Part shown: positions 1 through 6,761 of the stretch, one piece after another
How the letters are laid out: the number at the start of each line of letters is the position of its first letter
How positions within the stretch are numbered: the stretch's first letter is position 1
Source: Bacillota bacterium
Lineage (GTDB): Bacteria > Bacillota > Clostridia > Christensenellales > Aristaeellaceae
NCBI GenBank assembly: GCA_019137115.1
Contig: JAGVSV010000290.1
Location: 1 to 6,920, forward strand
Direction of reading: 5' to 3'
Length of the DNA stretch: 6,920 bases
Position numbers and translations under genes: made by a program
The notes under the pieces: generated by a model
Databases searched by the model: none
What the model saw: only the letters and a program-made list of their open reading frames with translations
What the model was told of the DNA's origin: nothing

Positions 1-2087
1 ACCGCCGAAAGCGCGGGAACAATAATCTCGTCCTCACCTTGTTCGATGACCGTGCCGTCCGGGCGGCGCAGCGCCCAGCGCACCGTGCAGGCGGCCTGGG
101 TCTGCGTTTCGTTGGAAACATTCAGCGCAAAGCTTTTCTCCAGCGGGAAGGGCTGGGCGTTCAGGTTGGTGTTCTGGGTGAGGGTGCCCTCCTCGTTGCA
201 GGACAGCAGCACCGGGGCGAAGAACCGTTTGGCGGCGTAGTGCAGCGCCTTCCAGCGGCCAAAGTAGTCAATCGACGACCAGGATGCCACCGGCCAGCAG
301 TCATTCAGCTGCCAATACACCGCGCCCATGCAGCGCCCGCGGTTGCGCCGCCAGTGCTCCACCCCGTAGCGGATGGCCTCGGCCTGCAGCAGCTGGGAGG
401 CGTACAGCAATGTGTCAAAGTCGTTCGGGTACAGAAAGGTCTGCGCCATGTAGTTCATGATCTTGCCGTTGGCGGACTGATTGCGCTGATGCTTTTCCAT
501 CACGTAGGAAAAGATGTTGCGGTCGCCCGGTTCGGTGAACGCTTCCACGGTTTTGAGGCTGGGGAAGCTCTGGAAGCCAAACTCGCTGGCATAGCGGAAG
601 AACAGCTCCCGGTACGCGGTGAACGGCTTGTTGCCGTGCCACACCTCCCAGTAGTGCACATCGCCGCGGTTGGGGTCGTTGGGATGGTCAAACCCGCCGC
701 CGGAACTTGGCGATGCCGGCCAGTAGAACGTCACGTCATCCACTTTCTTGAGCGCCCTGGGGATGATGTACTCATACATGCGGATGTAGTCCGCCTTTTG
801 CTTGTGGGTCATGGTGTAGACGTTGTCATCCACCTGCCACTCCATCTCGTTGTTGCCGCACCACAGGCCCAGGCTGGCGTGGTGGCGCAGGCGGCGGACG
901 TTGTCGGTGATCTCGGCCACGATGTTCTGCTCAAACGCGTCGGTTAATTCATACATTGCGCAGGCAAACATGAAATCCTGCCACACCACCAGGCCCAGTT
1001 CATCGCAGGCGTCATAGAAGGCGTCGCTTGGGTAGTGCCCGCCGCCCCATACGCGGATGGCGTTCATGTTGGCGTTTTTGCACTGCGTAAGCAGCGTGCG
1101 GGTGTGCTGCGGCGTCACGCGGGGCAGCAGATTGTCCTCGGGGATGTAGTCCGCGCCCATCGCGAAAAACGAAACGCCGTTCACGCAGGTCTCAAACGAT
1201 TCGCCCCATTCGTCCTTCTCGCGCTTCATGGTCATCGTGCGCAGGCCGATGCGGCCCTTCCACGTGTCCACGGCGGCGCCGTCGCCCAGCAACTCCACGT
1301 TGACGGCATACAGCGGCTGTTCGCCCAGGCCGTTGGGCCACCACAGCTGCGGGTTGTCCACCGCGATGTCCCCGCCGTCGCTGGTCAGCGTGGCGCCGTT
1401 GGGTGTGGTTACGGTGACGCGGGTGGACAGCTCGGGCGCGCCGGCCACCACTTCGGTTTCCGGATCAAAGGACAGCGTGACGCGCCCGTTTTCGTGCGCC
1501 TGCCGGATGGTTACGCCCAGCAGCCGCGCCTTGTCCACGCGGGCCAGATAGATGTCCCGCCAGATGCCGGCGTCCGGCAGCCGCGGGCCCCAGTCCCACC
1601 CGAACATGCAATGGGCTTTGCGCAGATGCGGGAAGCCGCGCATGGCGTCGGTGGAGCCATCGATGAAGCTGTCCTCAAAGGCTTGCTGCACGAATCTGGT
1701 CGGCGAAAAGAAGGTGATGGACAGGCTGTTTTCCCCCACGCGCACGTGCTCTTTTACATCCACCACCCAGGTGCGGTGCATGTTGTCGGCTTCGAGCACC
1801 AGGTGATCGTTGATGCGCACCTCGCACAGGGTGTCCAGCCCCAGGCAGGTGAGAAGCAGGGCGTCGCCGGCCAACAGGGACTCGTCCGCCGTGAACGCAC
1901 GCTCAAAGACATAGTCGTGGTCCATGAGTTTCAGCGCTTTCATCTCATTGTCGCGCCAGAAGGGGTCGTCCATGCGGCCGGCCGCCAGCAGCGCGGTGTA
2001 CACGCTGCCGGGCACGGTGGCCGCTGTCCAGTCCTCCTGCCCCACGGTCGCCATCCGCCAGGTTCCGCCCAGATCAAGCCGCTGCAT
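1..2087 (-). CDS. Beta-mannosidase, glycoside hydrolase family 2 (3' end cut off by window edge)
   Basis: Exo-acting retaining glycosidase that would remove terminal beta-mannose from manno-oligosaccharides or glycan cores. 695 complete codons are open from the ATG at 2087 to the window edge. The family is usually about 820-860 residues, so roughly the last 130-160 (C-terminal Ig-like domains) are missing. Order seen: N-terminal beta-sandwich (about 1-170, starting [12 protein letters not shown]), Ig-like domain ending near [15 protein letters not shown] (about 242-256), then the TIM barrel with [14 protein letters not shown]347-GGGH and the acid/base motif LWCGNNE (E414). The likely nucleophile is E502 in [12 protein letters not shown], 88 residues later, matching GH2 mannosidase spacing. 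The SEFGFQS-P context favours beta-mannosidase over beta-galactosidase or glucuronidase. No signal peptide is visible, so it is probably cytoplasmic and acts on imported oligosaccharides. The start is supported by GGAGGGG 3 nt upstream. It follows the RACo-like gene by 26 nt with no terminator between. Confidence 0.93.
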   Translation of the reverse strand, partial: MQRLDLGGTWRMATVGQEDWTAATVPGSVYTALLAAGRMDDPFWRDNEMKALKLMDHDYVFERAFTADESLLAGDALLLTCLGLDTLCEVRINDHLVLEADNMHRTWVVDVKEHVRVGENSLSITFFSPTRFVQQAFEDSFIDGSTDAMRGFPHLRKAHCMFGWDWGPRLPDAGIWRDIYLARVDKARLLGVTIRQAHENGRVTLSFDPETEVVAGAPELSTRVTVTTPNGATLTSDGGDIAVDNPQLWWPNGLGEQPLYAVNVELLGDGAAVDTWKGRIGLRTMTMKREKDEWGESFETCVNGVSFFAMGADYIPEDNLLPRVTPQHTRTLLTQCKNANMNAIRVWGGGHYPSDAFYDACDELGLVVWQDFMFACAMYELTDAFEQNIVAEITDNVRRLRHHASLGLWCGNNEMEWQVDDNVYTMTHKQKADYIRMYEYIIPRALKKVDDVTFYWPASPSSGGGFDHPNDPNRGDVHYWEVWHGNKPFTAYRELFFRYASEFGFQSFPSLKTVEAFTEPGDRNIFSYVMEKHQRNQSANGKIMNYMAQTFLYPNDFDTLLYASQLLQAEAIRYGVEHWRRNRGRCMGAVYWQLNDCWPVASWSSIDYFGRWKALHYAAKRFFAPVLLSCNEEGTLTQNTNLNAQPFPLEKSFALNVSNETQTQAACTVRWALRRPDGTVIEQGEDEIIVPALSA

Positions 2088-2090
2088 ATG

Positions 2091-2097
2091 CCCCTCC
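2091..2097 (-). promoter_or_regulatory. Shine-Dalgarno site for the beta-mannosidase
   Basis: GGAGGGG on the minus strand; the GGAGG core (2093-2097) lies 5 nt before the ATG at 2087. It is one of the strongest ribosome binding sites in the window, so the enzyme has its own initiation site even though it sits only 26 nt after the preceding gene. Confidence 0.75.
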
Positions 2098-2113
2098 ATC
2101 CAATGGTATGTCC

Positions 2114-3571
2114 TTACAGTTCCTCAAACATCATGCTGTCCACAAAGGCTTCGGCAAATGCCGGGGAGCCGGACAGCGTGACCACCTGCGCGCCCTGCAC
2201 GGTCTGGCGGGCTTCGTCGATGAACTCCTGCCGCAGCAGCAGCATCATGGCGCCGGCCAGCGCCGCGTTGCCCACCGAGACCGCCTTGCATGCCAGCGCG
2301 CGCGGGATCAGGCCGATCTTGGCGGCGTTGTCCATATCCAGGTGCGCGCCGAAGCCGCCGGCCACATAAAAGTGCGCGATGTCCTCCATGGAGATGCCCA
2401 GCGTGTGGCACAGCGTGCGGATGCCCGCGGCGATCGCGCCTTTGGCCAGCTGCAGCTTGCGCAAATCCTGCCCGGTGAGCGCCACGCCCGGGGCGATGGC
2501 TTCCTCCTCATCGTCAATGGCGCCGGTTTCGTCCAGTCGGCCGGTTTCAAGCAGCGCTGCCGCCGCATCAATCAGGCCGGAGCCGCACACCCCGATGGGC
2601 GCAGCGTCACCGATGGTGGTGTAGCGCAGTTCGCCGCCCTCCACCCACACGCGGTCAACCGCGCCCTCCACGCTGCCCACGCCATCCCGGATGCCGCCGC
2701 CCTCAAAGGCGGGGCCGGCGGCCGTGGCGCAGCAGTACAATTTGCCCTCATGCCACAGCGCCACCTCGCCGTTCGTGCCGATGTCCGCCAGCAGCACGGT
2801 TTCGGTGTGGTGCACCAGCCGGGTGGACAGAATGGCGCACACGGTGTCCGCGCCGATGAACGCGCCGATGCACGGCGGCAGGTACATATTGCCGTGGACG
2901 GTTTCGCCGGCCAGCCAGTCCGCCTCAAACGGCGCGCGGGACAGCGTCACTGGGCTGCGGCCGGTCAACAGATACAGCATCGTGGTGTTGCCGGTGACCA
3001 CCAGATGATCCACCTGGTTGGCCGGTACGCCGGATGCCTTGGCCGCGCGCGCGGTCAGCGCAGCAATCGCGTCCAGCACCAGCTTTTCCAAGTACGCGCC
3101 CTGACCTTCCAGCGCGGCTTCGATGCGGCCGATCACATTGTCGGACACCTCGCGCTGCGGGTTGCGCTGCGCGGCGGGCGACAGCACCCGGCCGTTTTGC
3201 AGATCGATCAGCTGCACCGCCATCGTGGTGGTGCCGATGTCCACCGCCAGGCCATAGCGGCCGGGCATGGGGTTATTTTCAAACAGCGGCAGCGCGCCGG
3301 CCAGCGCGATGTTGCGCAGGTCCTCCGCACGGGGCAGGGTGACGATCGCATCGCCCACTACGCGCGTGACGCACGCCAGGCACCGGCCGTTGACCGGCGG
3401 CGGGTTCAGTGCGCCTTCCGCCTGCAGCGCACACTTGCCGCACACGCCCTTGCCGCCGCACGGCGTGGTCACCGAATAGCCCAAAGAGCGCAGCAGGTCG
3501 CTCAATACCGGGGTGCCGGAAAACGCATGCACATGGGACGCGCCGCCAGAAAGTACGGTGATGTCAGGCAT
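2114..3571 (-). CDS. RACo-like corrinoid activation protein: [2Fe-2S] ferredoxin domain plus ASKHA (DUF4445-type) ATPase
   Basis: Predicted reductive activator of a corrinoid protein: it would use ATP and an electron passed through its [2Fe-2S] cluster to return oxidised Co(II) to Co(I). 485 residues. The N-terminal ferredoxin domain (about 1-85) has C38-x5-C44-x2-C47 and a fourth ligand at C67 (in CLACVTR; C64 is an extra Cys). The ASKHA part starts near 106: [12 protein letters not shown] (phosphate-1, D111), VVTGNTTM (191-198), DIGTNGE (263-269), GPAFEGGGI (286-294), CGSGLIDA (329-336) and VAGGFGAH (403-410). All are hallmarks of RACo/DUF4445 proteins. It is shorter than the characterised ~630-residue RACo, because ASKHA follows the ferredoxin domain after only about 20 residues. 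The usual Q-x-x-Y/F-G-A-D-V-I-S-R-I segment reads [12 protein letters not shown] here (139-150). C280-C281 is an additional Cys pair. The ATG start overlaps the preceding gene by 8 nt with an AAGGG upstream, indicating coupling. It is cytoplasmic. The corrinoid partner is not in the window. Confidence 0.88.
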   Translation of the reverse strand: MPDITVLSGGASHVHAFSGTPVLSDLLRSLGYSVTTPCGGKGVCGKCALQAEGALNPPPVNGRCLACVTRVVGDAIVTLPRAEDLRNIALAGALPLFENNPMPGRYGLAVDIGTTTMAVQLIDLQNGRVLSPAAQRNPQREVSDNVIGRIEAALEGQGAYLEKLVLDAIAALTARAAKASGVPANQVDHLVVTGNTTMLYLLTGRSPVTLSRAPFEADWLAGETVHGNMYLPPCIGAFIGADTVCAILSTRLVHHTETVLLADIGTNGEVALWHEGKLYCCATAAGPAFEGGGIRDGVGSVEGAVDRVWVEGGELRYTTIGDAAPIGVCGSGLIDAAAALLETGRLDETGAIDDEEEAIAPGVALTGQDLRKLQLAKGAIAAGIRTLCHTLGISMEDIAHFYVAGGFGAHLDMDNAAKIGLIPRALACKAVSVGNAALAGAMMLLLRQEFIDEARQTVQGAQVVTLSGSPAFAEAFVDSMMFEEL

Positions 3572-4118
3572 CTGCTTCGTCCCTTACGAACACCATGCCA
3601 AAGAACGTGACGGTGTTGGCGCCGTTGATGTATTTCATGCCGGCGGTTTTGGACGCCTCATACACATTGACGCCGTAGGCTTCCAGCGAGGCGATGGCCT
3701 GGTCGGGGAAGGTGCAGGGCTTGTCCTCGCGCTTGGCGCACACCTCGCACACGCGGCAACCGCCGCTGGACACGTGCAGCACGCCCTTTTTGCCGCCCAA
3801 GCGCTCGGAAATGCGCTGAGACAGCGCGCTGTGGCGGCGCCCGGCCTCGTTGATGCCCTCAATGTCAAAGGAATCCTCCAGCGGCGAGATGGTCTGGTAC
3901 AGCACGCCGCGGTCATATTCCCTAGCTTCGTCCATCATTTCGTCGATGCCGCCCACATCCGGCGGGCACATATAGCATTTGCCATAGTTGCCGCAGGAGT
4001 TGGCCGCGCACATGTCGCGGAACATCCGGTCAAAGACCATGTCCTTCACCTGAATGGCGTTGGCATTGTCCGCGCCCTCGGTCAAAATCATCTGGGTGAT
4101 TGCCTGTACATCCTGCAC
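3564..4118 (-). CDS. DUF2284 Cys-rich putative metal-binding protein, downstream copy (GTG start)
   Basis: 184 residues. DUF2284 has no established biochemical function that I know of, but conserved cysteines suggest metal or Fe-S binding. First Cys set: C37, C42, C48 and C51 in MCAANSCGNYGKCYMCPP. Second set: C121-x2-C124-x2-C127-x7-C135 in GGCRVCEVCAKREDKPC, followed by the family-typical PDQA--S-EAYG segment. Near the C-terminus it has KYINGANTVTFFGMVF. No membrane segment or signal peptide is seen. The start is GTG at 4118, chosen because GGAGG (4128-4132) lies 9 nt upstream; the next in-frame ATG (residue 10) lacks such a site. It aligns without gaps to the upstream copy at about 48% identity, so the two form a tandem duplicate pair. 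C48 is Tyr in the sister protein, so this copy may carry a different or extra ligand. It ends 8 nt inside the RACo-like gene, suggesting matched expression and possibly a shared role in electron delivery (inference). Confidence 0.9.
   Translation of the reverse strand: MQDVQAITQMILTEGADNANAIQVKDMVFDRMFRDMCAANSCGNYGKCYMCPPDVGGIDEMMDEAREYDRGVLYQTISPLEDSFDIEGINEAGRRHSALSQRISERLGGKKGVLHVSSGGCRVCEVCAKREDKPCTFPDQAIASLEAYGVNVYEASKTAGMKYINGANTVTFFGMVFVRDEADA
3593..3637. repeat. 45-nt near-identical segment shared by the DUF2284 pair, copy in the downstream gene
   Basis: This segment matches 4186-4230 at 41 of 45 positions, counted by eye, and encodes the KYING-NTVT-FGMVF region. It is the best conserved stretch between two genes whose proteins are otherwise about 48% identical. 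It is a trace of the tandem duplication, kept by selection or refreshed by gene conversion. Confidence 0.7.
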
Positions 4119-4127
4119 TGAGAAGGA

Positions 4128-4132
4128 CCTCC
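4128..4132 (-). promoter_or_regulatory. Shine-Dalgarno site deciding the GTG start of the downstream DUF2284 gene
   Basis: GGAGG inside AAAGGGAGGT on the minus strand, 9 nt before the GTG at 4118; the first A of this run overlaps the TGA stop (4136-4138) of the upstream copy. The same GGAGG with the same 9-nt spacer occurs before the putative ATC start of the sister gene. Confidence 0.75.
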
Positions 4133-4135
4133 CTT

Positions 4136-4711
4136 TCAGGCCGTCTGGGGCGTTTGGGCGCTGTCGAGCGCCTTGCCCCAGAAAACCATGCCAAAGTATG
4201 TGACGGTGTTGGTACCGTTGATGTATTTCAGCCCCGCCAATTTGGCGGCGCCGGATACGTGAATGCCATAGGCGGACATCGAGGTCAGCGCCTGGTCAGG
4301 GTAGATGCACGGTTCCTCGTGCACCAGCGCACATTCCTCGCACAGGCGGCAGCCGCCGGTGGCCAGGTGCACGATGCCCTGATCCCGGGGCAGCATGGAC
4401 TGGACGCGCTGGGCGATGTCATAGTGCTTACTGCTGGCCTCGGCCATGCCCTCGGCGTCAAAGCTATCCTCAAGCGGCCATACAGTCTGGTAAAGGATCG
4501 CGTGCTCAAAGCCTTTGGCCCTGGCGATCAGGTCGTCAATGTCGCCGGCCGCCGGCGGGCAGGTATAGTACTTGCCGTAGCTGCGGCACGTGTTGGCCTT
4601 GCACAGCTCGCGGAACGAGCGCTCAAACACCAGGTCGCGCACGTTGAGCGCCCCCGCGTTGTGCGCGCCGGCTTCTTTTACAAGTGCCAGCAGTTGTTCG
4701 TTGTTGGTGAT
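4136..4711 (-). CDS. DUF2284 Cys-rich putative metal-binding protein, upstream copy (apparent ATC start)
   Basis: 191 residues if translation starts at ATC 4711. It has C37, C42 and C51 in LCKANTCRSYGKYYTCPP, with Tyr at position 48 where the sister copy has Cys. The second Cys set is C121-x2-C124-x2-C127-x7-C135 in GGCRLCEECALVHEEPC, then PDQALTSMSAYG and KYINGTNTVTYFGMVF. The protein has no recognised function but probably binds metal or Fe-S. The frame is closed upstream by TAA at 4729-4727, and between there and GTG 4642 it holds no ATG, GTG or TTG. ATC 4711 lies 9 nt after GGAGG, 1 nt after the CobW gene's TGA, and aligns exactly with residue 1 of the sister. The fallback start, GTG 4642, would remove 23 residues (168 left), including the GAHNAGALNV segment that resembles GADNANAIQV in the sister. 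The start is therefore either a rare ATC codon or a one-base change from ATG. The gene itself is secure; its start is uncertain. Confidence 0.85.
   Translation of the reverse strand: MTNNEQLLALVKEAGAHNAGALNVRDLVFERSFRELCKANTCRSYGKYYTCPPAAGDIDDLIARAKGFEHAILYQTVWPLEDSFDAEGMAEASSKHYDIAQRVQSMLPRDQGIVHLATGGCRLCEECALVHEEPCIYPDQALTSMSAYGIHVSGAAKLAGLKYINGTNTVTYFGMVFWGKALDSAQTPQTA
4186..4230. repeat. 45-nt near-identical segment shared by the DUF2284 pair, copy in the upstream gene
   Basis: This is the partner of 3593-3637, with 41 of 45 bases identical and both copies in the same orientation and reading frame. Differences are confined to two codons in each gene. Confidence 0.7.
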
Positions 4712-4712
4712 T

Positions 4713-5609
4713 TCAGCGCACCTCCGTTACGTATTCTGAAAACAAGCCCACCGCGTCCTTAAGGCTCCTGCGCATGGGCAGGCCGGGCCCGGCCAGCACG
4801 TTGAGCGCATTGTCCCCGTGGACGCTGCCTTCCTGCGGCACCAGCTGTACATACGCGCCAACGCAGTCCACCAGAAACGCGCCGTCCTTGAGGGTCACAA
4901 AGCCCTTGACGCGGTTGGTGTCCTCGGCAAACTGGCGGATGAAGGCCAGCAGCTGATCCGACGTCATGGTGCCCTTCACATCCAGACGGGCCTTTTGCAG
5001 CGCGATGTCGCGCACATGCGGCTGGTCGGGGAAGGATTCCCCCGGGGCTAGGCGAGACAGCCACGGCGGCGAAAACACCGCGTTGATGGTGCGGTGCACG
5101 CTGGCGTAGGGATAGCGCTCCATCAGCATGCGCCGCGTTTCGCGGGATTCGGAACAGGGCACCAGGTCGCATTTGTTCAGCAGGATCACCTTGGCCACGC
5201 TTAGCTGCCGGGCGCTCACCCGCGCGGTGCGCAGCACTTTGGCAACCCCGGTGGCGTCGGCCAGCGCCACGCACCCTAAGTATCGGATGCCGGGAATGGC
5301 TTGCGTGACGGTGTGGATGGACACCGGATCGCTTAAGCCCGATGCCTCGACCAAAATCATTTCGGCGTCCTGGTCCGCGGCGCGCAGCGCGCGCTCAAAG
5401 TCCACCGCCCGGCAGGCGCAGAACACCGAGCCGTTGTCGATTTCGGTCACCGCCGCGCCCAGCACCGACAGCAGCGCGCCGTCCGTGCCGCGTCCAAACT
5501 CATTGACGATCACGTGCAGGCGGAAGGCGCGGTAGTGGTCAATCAGGCGCTTCATCAGCGTGGTTTTGCCCGCGCCCAAAAACCCCGAAACCAGGATCAG
5601 GTCGGCCAT
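4713..5609 (-). CDS. CobW/COG0523-family P-loop GTPase (metal chaperone or insertase type)
   Basis: 298 residues. COG0523 proteins are G3E GTPases that deliver or insert metals (Co, Zn, Ni, Fe) into client proteins or cofactors. Seen here: Walker A GFLGAGKTT (9-17), switch-like NEFGRG (36-41), Walker B region ILVEASGLSDP (85-95) and guanine-specificity motif NKCDL (145-149). The metal-binding loop after Walker A, usually GC-x-CC, reads NGSVFCACR here, with only C64 and C66, so metal affinity or identity may differ. The C-terminal part (about 215-270, with KGFVTLKDGAFLVDCVGAYVQL) fits a CobW_C-like domain. There is no His-rich tail. It starts at ATG 5609, 6 nt after the URO-D stop, with no obvious ribosome binding site, so translation is probably coupled. 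Its stop is 1 nt from the next gene. Context suggests it serves the corrinoid or metal chemistry of this operon (inference). The family call is firm; the metal is unknown. Confidence 0.92.
   Translation of the reverse strand: MADLILVSGFLGAGKTTLMKRLIDHYRAFRLHVIVNEFGRGTDGALLSVLGAAVTEIDNGSVFCACRAVDFERALRAADQDAEMILVEASGLSDPVSIHTVTQAIPGIRYLGCVALADATGVAKVLRTARVSARQLSVAKVILLNKCDLVPCSESRETRRMLMERYPYASVHRTINAVFSPPWLSRLAPGESFPDQPHVRDIALQKARLDVKGTMTSDQLLAFIRQFAEDTNRVKGFVTLKDGAFLVDCVGAYVQLVPQEGSVHGDNALNVLAGPGLPMRRSLKDAVGLFSEYVTEVR
4721..4725 (-). promoter_or_regulatory. Shine-Dalgarno site pointing to the ATC start of the upstream DUF2284 gene
   Basis: GGAGG on the minus strand, inside the last codons of the CobW gene. 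It is 9 nt before ATC 4711 and no ATG, GTG or TTG in the DUF2284 frame is near it. The GTG embedded in GGAGGTG (4721-4719) is in another frame and too close to be used. Confidence 0.7.
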
Positions 5610-5615
5610 GGCGGC

Positions 5616-6746
5616 TTACGCAAAGGTTGTCCGGAACCGGTCGCAGTAGTACTGCACCAGCTCAAATTTGGCGTCCGGCGGGATGCGGTGGTCGGGACAC
5701 GGCAGATAGCGCCCGAGCGCGACCAGTGGTTTCAGGCGCTCGATTTCGGCGTCAATGGCGGCTTTGTCATGGGCAAACACGCGCTTGTCCATGCCGCCCA
5801 CGCCGCGCAGCTCCTCGCCGTACAGCGCGCGCCATGGCGCGATCGAGGCGTTCCAGGTGCCCACTTCGATCGGGAACATGGTGTTCACGCCGTTTTCCAG
5901 CCAGATCGGCACCAGCAGATCGATGCAGCCGTCGCAGTCCAGCGAAACGATGTCAATGCCATGATCATTCAGCATGGCGGTGATGCGCTTGTAGTGCGGA
6001 CCCACGAGCTCGGCGAACACCCTGGGGCTGACCAGCGGGCCGGTCTTGAAGCAGATGTCCTCCCAGAAATGGCCATAGTCAAACCGGACGCCGGATTCCG
6101 CGACGTCCTTTGCGACCAGATAACATAAATTGCCCACGGTGTCGATGATCTCGCGGTATAAATCTTCATCGTCCACCGCCAGGAAGCTGATGCCTTCCAC
6201 ACCCAGCATGTTGCGGATGTTGCCGTACAAGCTCCCCGCGTGCAGGCCCAGCGGGTCGGTGCGGGTGGCGTCTTCGGCTTTGAGTTTAGCCAGGGCTTCC
6301 TGGTCGACGCGGTCGCTGCTGTAGGTAAGGCGCGGCAGGTACATCTCCTCCCAGGCTTCGCGCCCGGTCATGGAGGTGCCGATCTCGGCGGGGATGGACA
6401 CAATGCCGTCGTGCACGCGGATGATCAGGCCCTCGCTGTTGCGGATCACCCGGGCGCCGTCCTTCTCCACCCGGAGGGTTTCCTCCTCAAAGTGGGGGTA
6501 CAGGTAGTTGCGGCCGCCAAAGCAGTTGTTCCAGTTGAAGTCAAACCCCAGCTTGTTCATCACGCTGCGGTCGGCCTGGGAATTGTCGCCCCCGCGGCGG
6601 TAGCCCTCGGCTTCCTCCCGGGTGACGTGCCCCTGTTGGGCCCACAGGTCGAGGGTTTCCACCCAGTACCCAAAGGAAATAACCGGCACGCCGCCCGTGA
6701 ACGGGCGGCCGTGCAGGATGGCGTTGACGCGTTCGCGCAGGTTCAT
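5616..6746 (-). CDS. URO-D (uroporphyrinogen decarboxylase-like) family protein, probable corrinoid-linked methyltransferase
   Basis: 376 residues, COG0407/URO-D superfamily TIM barrel. The clade resembles MtaA-like methyltransferases and the many uncharacterised URO-D proteins of anaerobes, rather than biosynthetic HemE. Seen: N-terminal VNAILHGRPFTGGVPVISFGYW, the GHFWEDICFKTGPLVSP segment around W228, a DCDGC loop (270-274) followed by PIWLENGVNTMFPIEVG, GGMDKR (317-322), and C-terminal LPCPDHRIPPD (C350, H353, P356-P357). MtaA/CmuA-type enzymes bind zinc through H-x-C-x(~76)-C. Here the His is missing, but C271, C274 and H353/C350 fall in the corresponding loops, so an altered metal site is possible (inference). 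The ATG start follows AAAGGA by 6 nt and lies 15 nt after the thioredoxin-like gene. Neighbouring RACo-like and CobW genes support a role in corrinoid methyl transfer; the methyl donor and acceptor cannot be read from the sequence. Confidence 0.88.
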   Translation of the reverse strand: MNLRERVNAILHGRPFTGGVPVISFGYWVETLDLWAQQGHVTREEAEGYRRGGDNSQADRSVMNKLGFDFNWNNCFGGRNYLYPHFEEETLRVEKDGARVIRNSEGLIIRVHDGIVSIPAEIGTSMTGREAWEEMYLPRLTYSSDRVDQEALAKLKAEDATRTDPLGLHAGSLYGNIRNMLGVEGISFLAVDDEDLYREIIDTVGNLCYLVAKDVAESGVRFDYGHFWEDICFKTGPLVSPRVFAELVGPHYKRITAMLNDHGIDIVSLDCDGCIDLLVPIWLENGVNTMFPIEVGTWNASIAPWRALYGEELRGVGGMDKRVFAHDKAAIDAEIERLKPLVALGRYLPCPDHRIPPDAKFELVQYYCDRFRTTFA

Positions 6747-6752
6747 CGCGTG

Positions 6753-6758
6753 TCCTTT
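6753..6758 (-). promoter_or_regulatory. Shine-Dalgarno site for the URO-D gene
   Basis: AAAGGA on the minus strand, 6 nt before ATG 6746 and just after the TAA stop of the preceding gene. It supports the assigned start, which also gives the expected family N-terminus. Confidence 0.65.
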
Positions 6759-6761
6759 CGA

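Noticed and set aside
2088..2113. Terminator or promoter between the RACo-like and beta-mannosidase genes
   Set aside because: The 26 nt hold a Shine-Dalgarno site but no stem-loop with a T-run and no convincing -35/-10 pair.
39..2369. Long plus-strand frames (302 and 444 codons) opposite the beta-mannosidase
   Set aside because: The minus strand carries an uninterrupted GH2 protein with both catalytic glutamates through this region. The plus-strand translations have no family features and arise from high GC content.
2108..3610. Plus-strand open frame of 500 codons antisense to the RACo-like gene
   Set aside because: It is a GC-rich mirror frame of a gene with clear ferredoxin and ASKHA motifs. 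Its product is rich in Arg, His, Gln and Ala with no recognisable domain, and no ribosome binding site stands out.
4136..4642. GTG at 4642 as the true start of the upstream DUF2284 gene
   Set aside because: It would delete 23 residues that align with the sister protein, and only a G-run rather than a proper Shine-Dalgarno site precedes it. It is kept as a fallback if ATC initiation is disproved.
5616..6746. HemE (haem-pathway uroporphyrinogen decarboxylase)
   Set aside because: The sequence lacks the usual HemE N-terminal signature, and the C-terminal GGMDKR and DHRIPPD motifs and the gene context fit the MtaA-like/COG0407 group instead.
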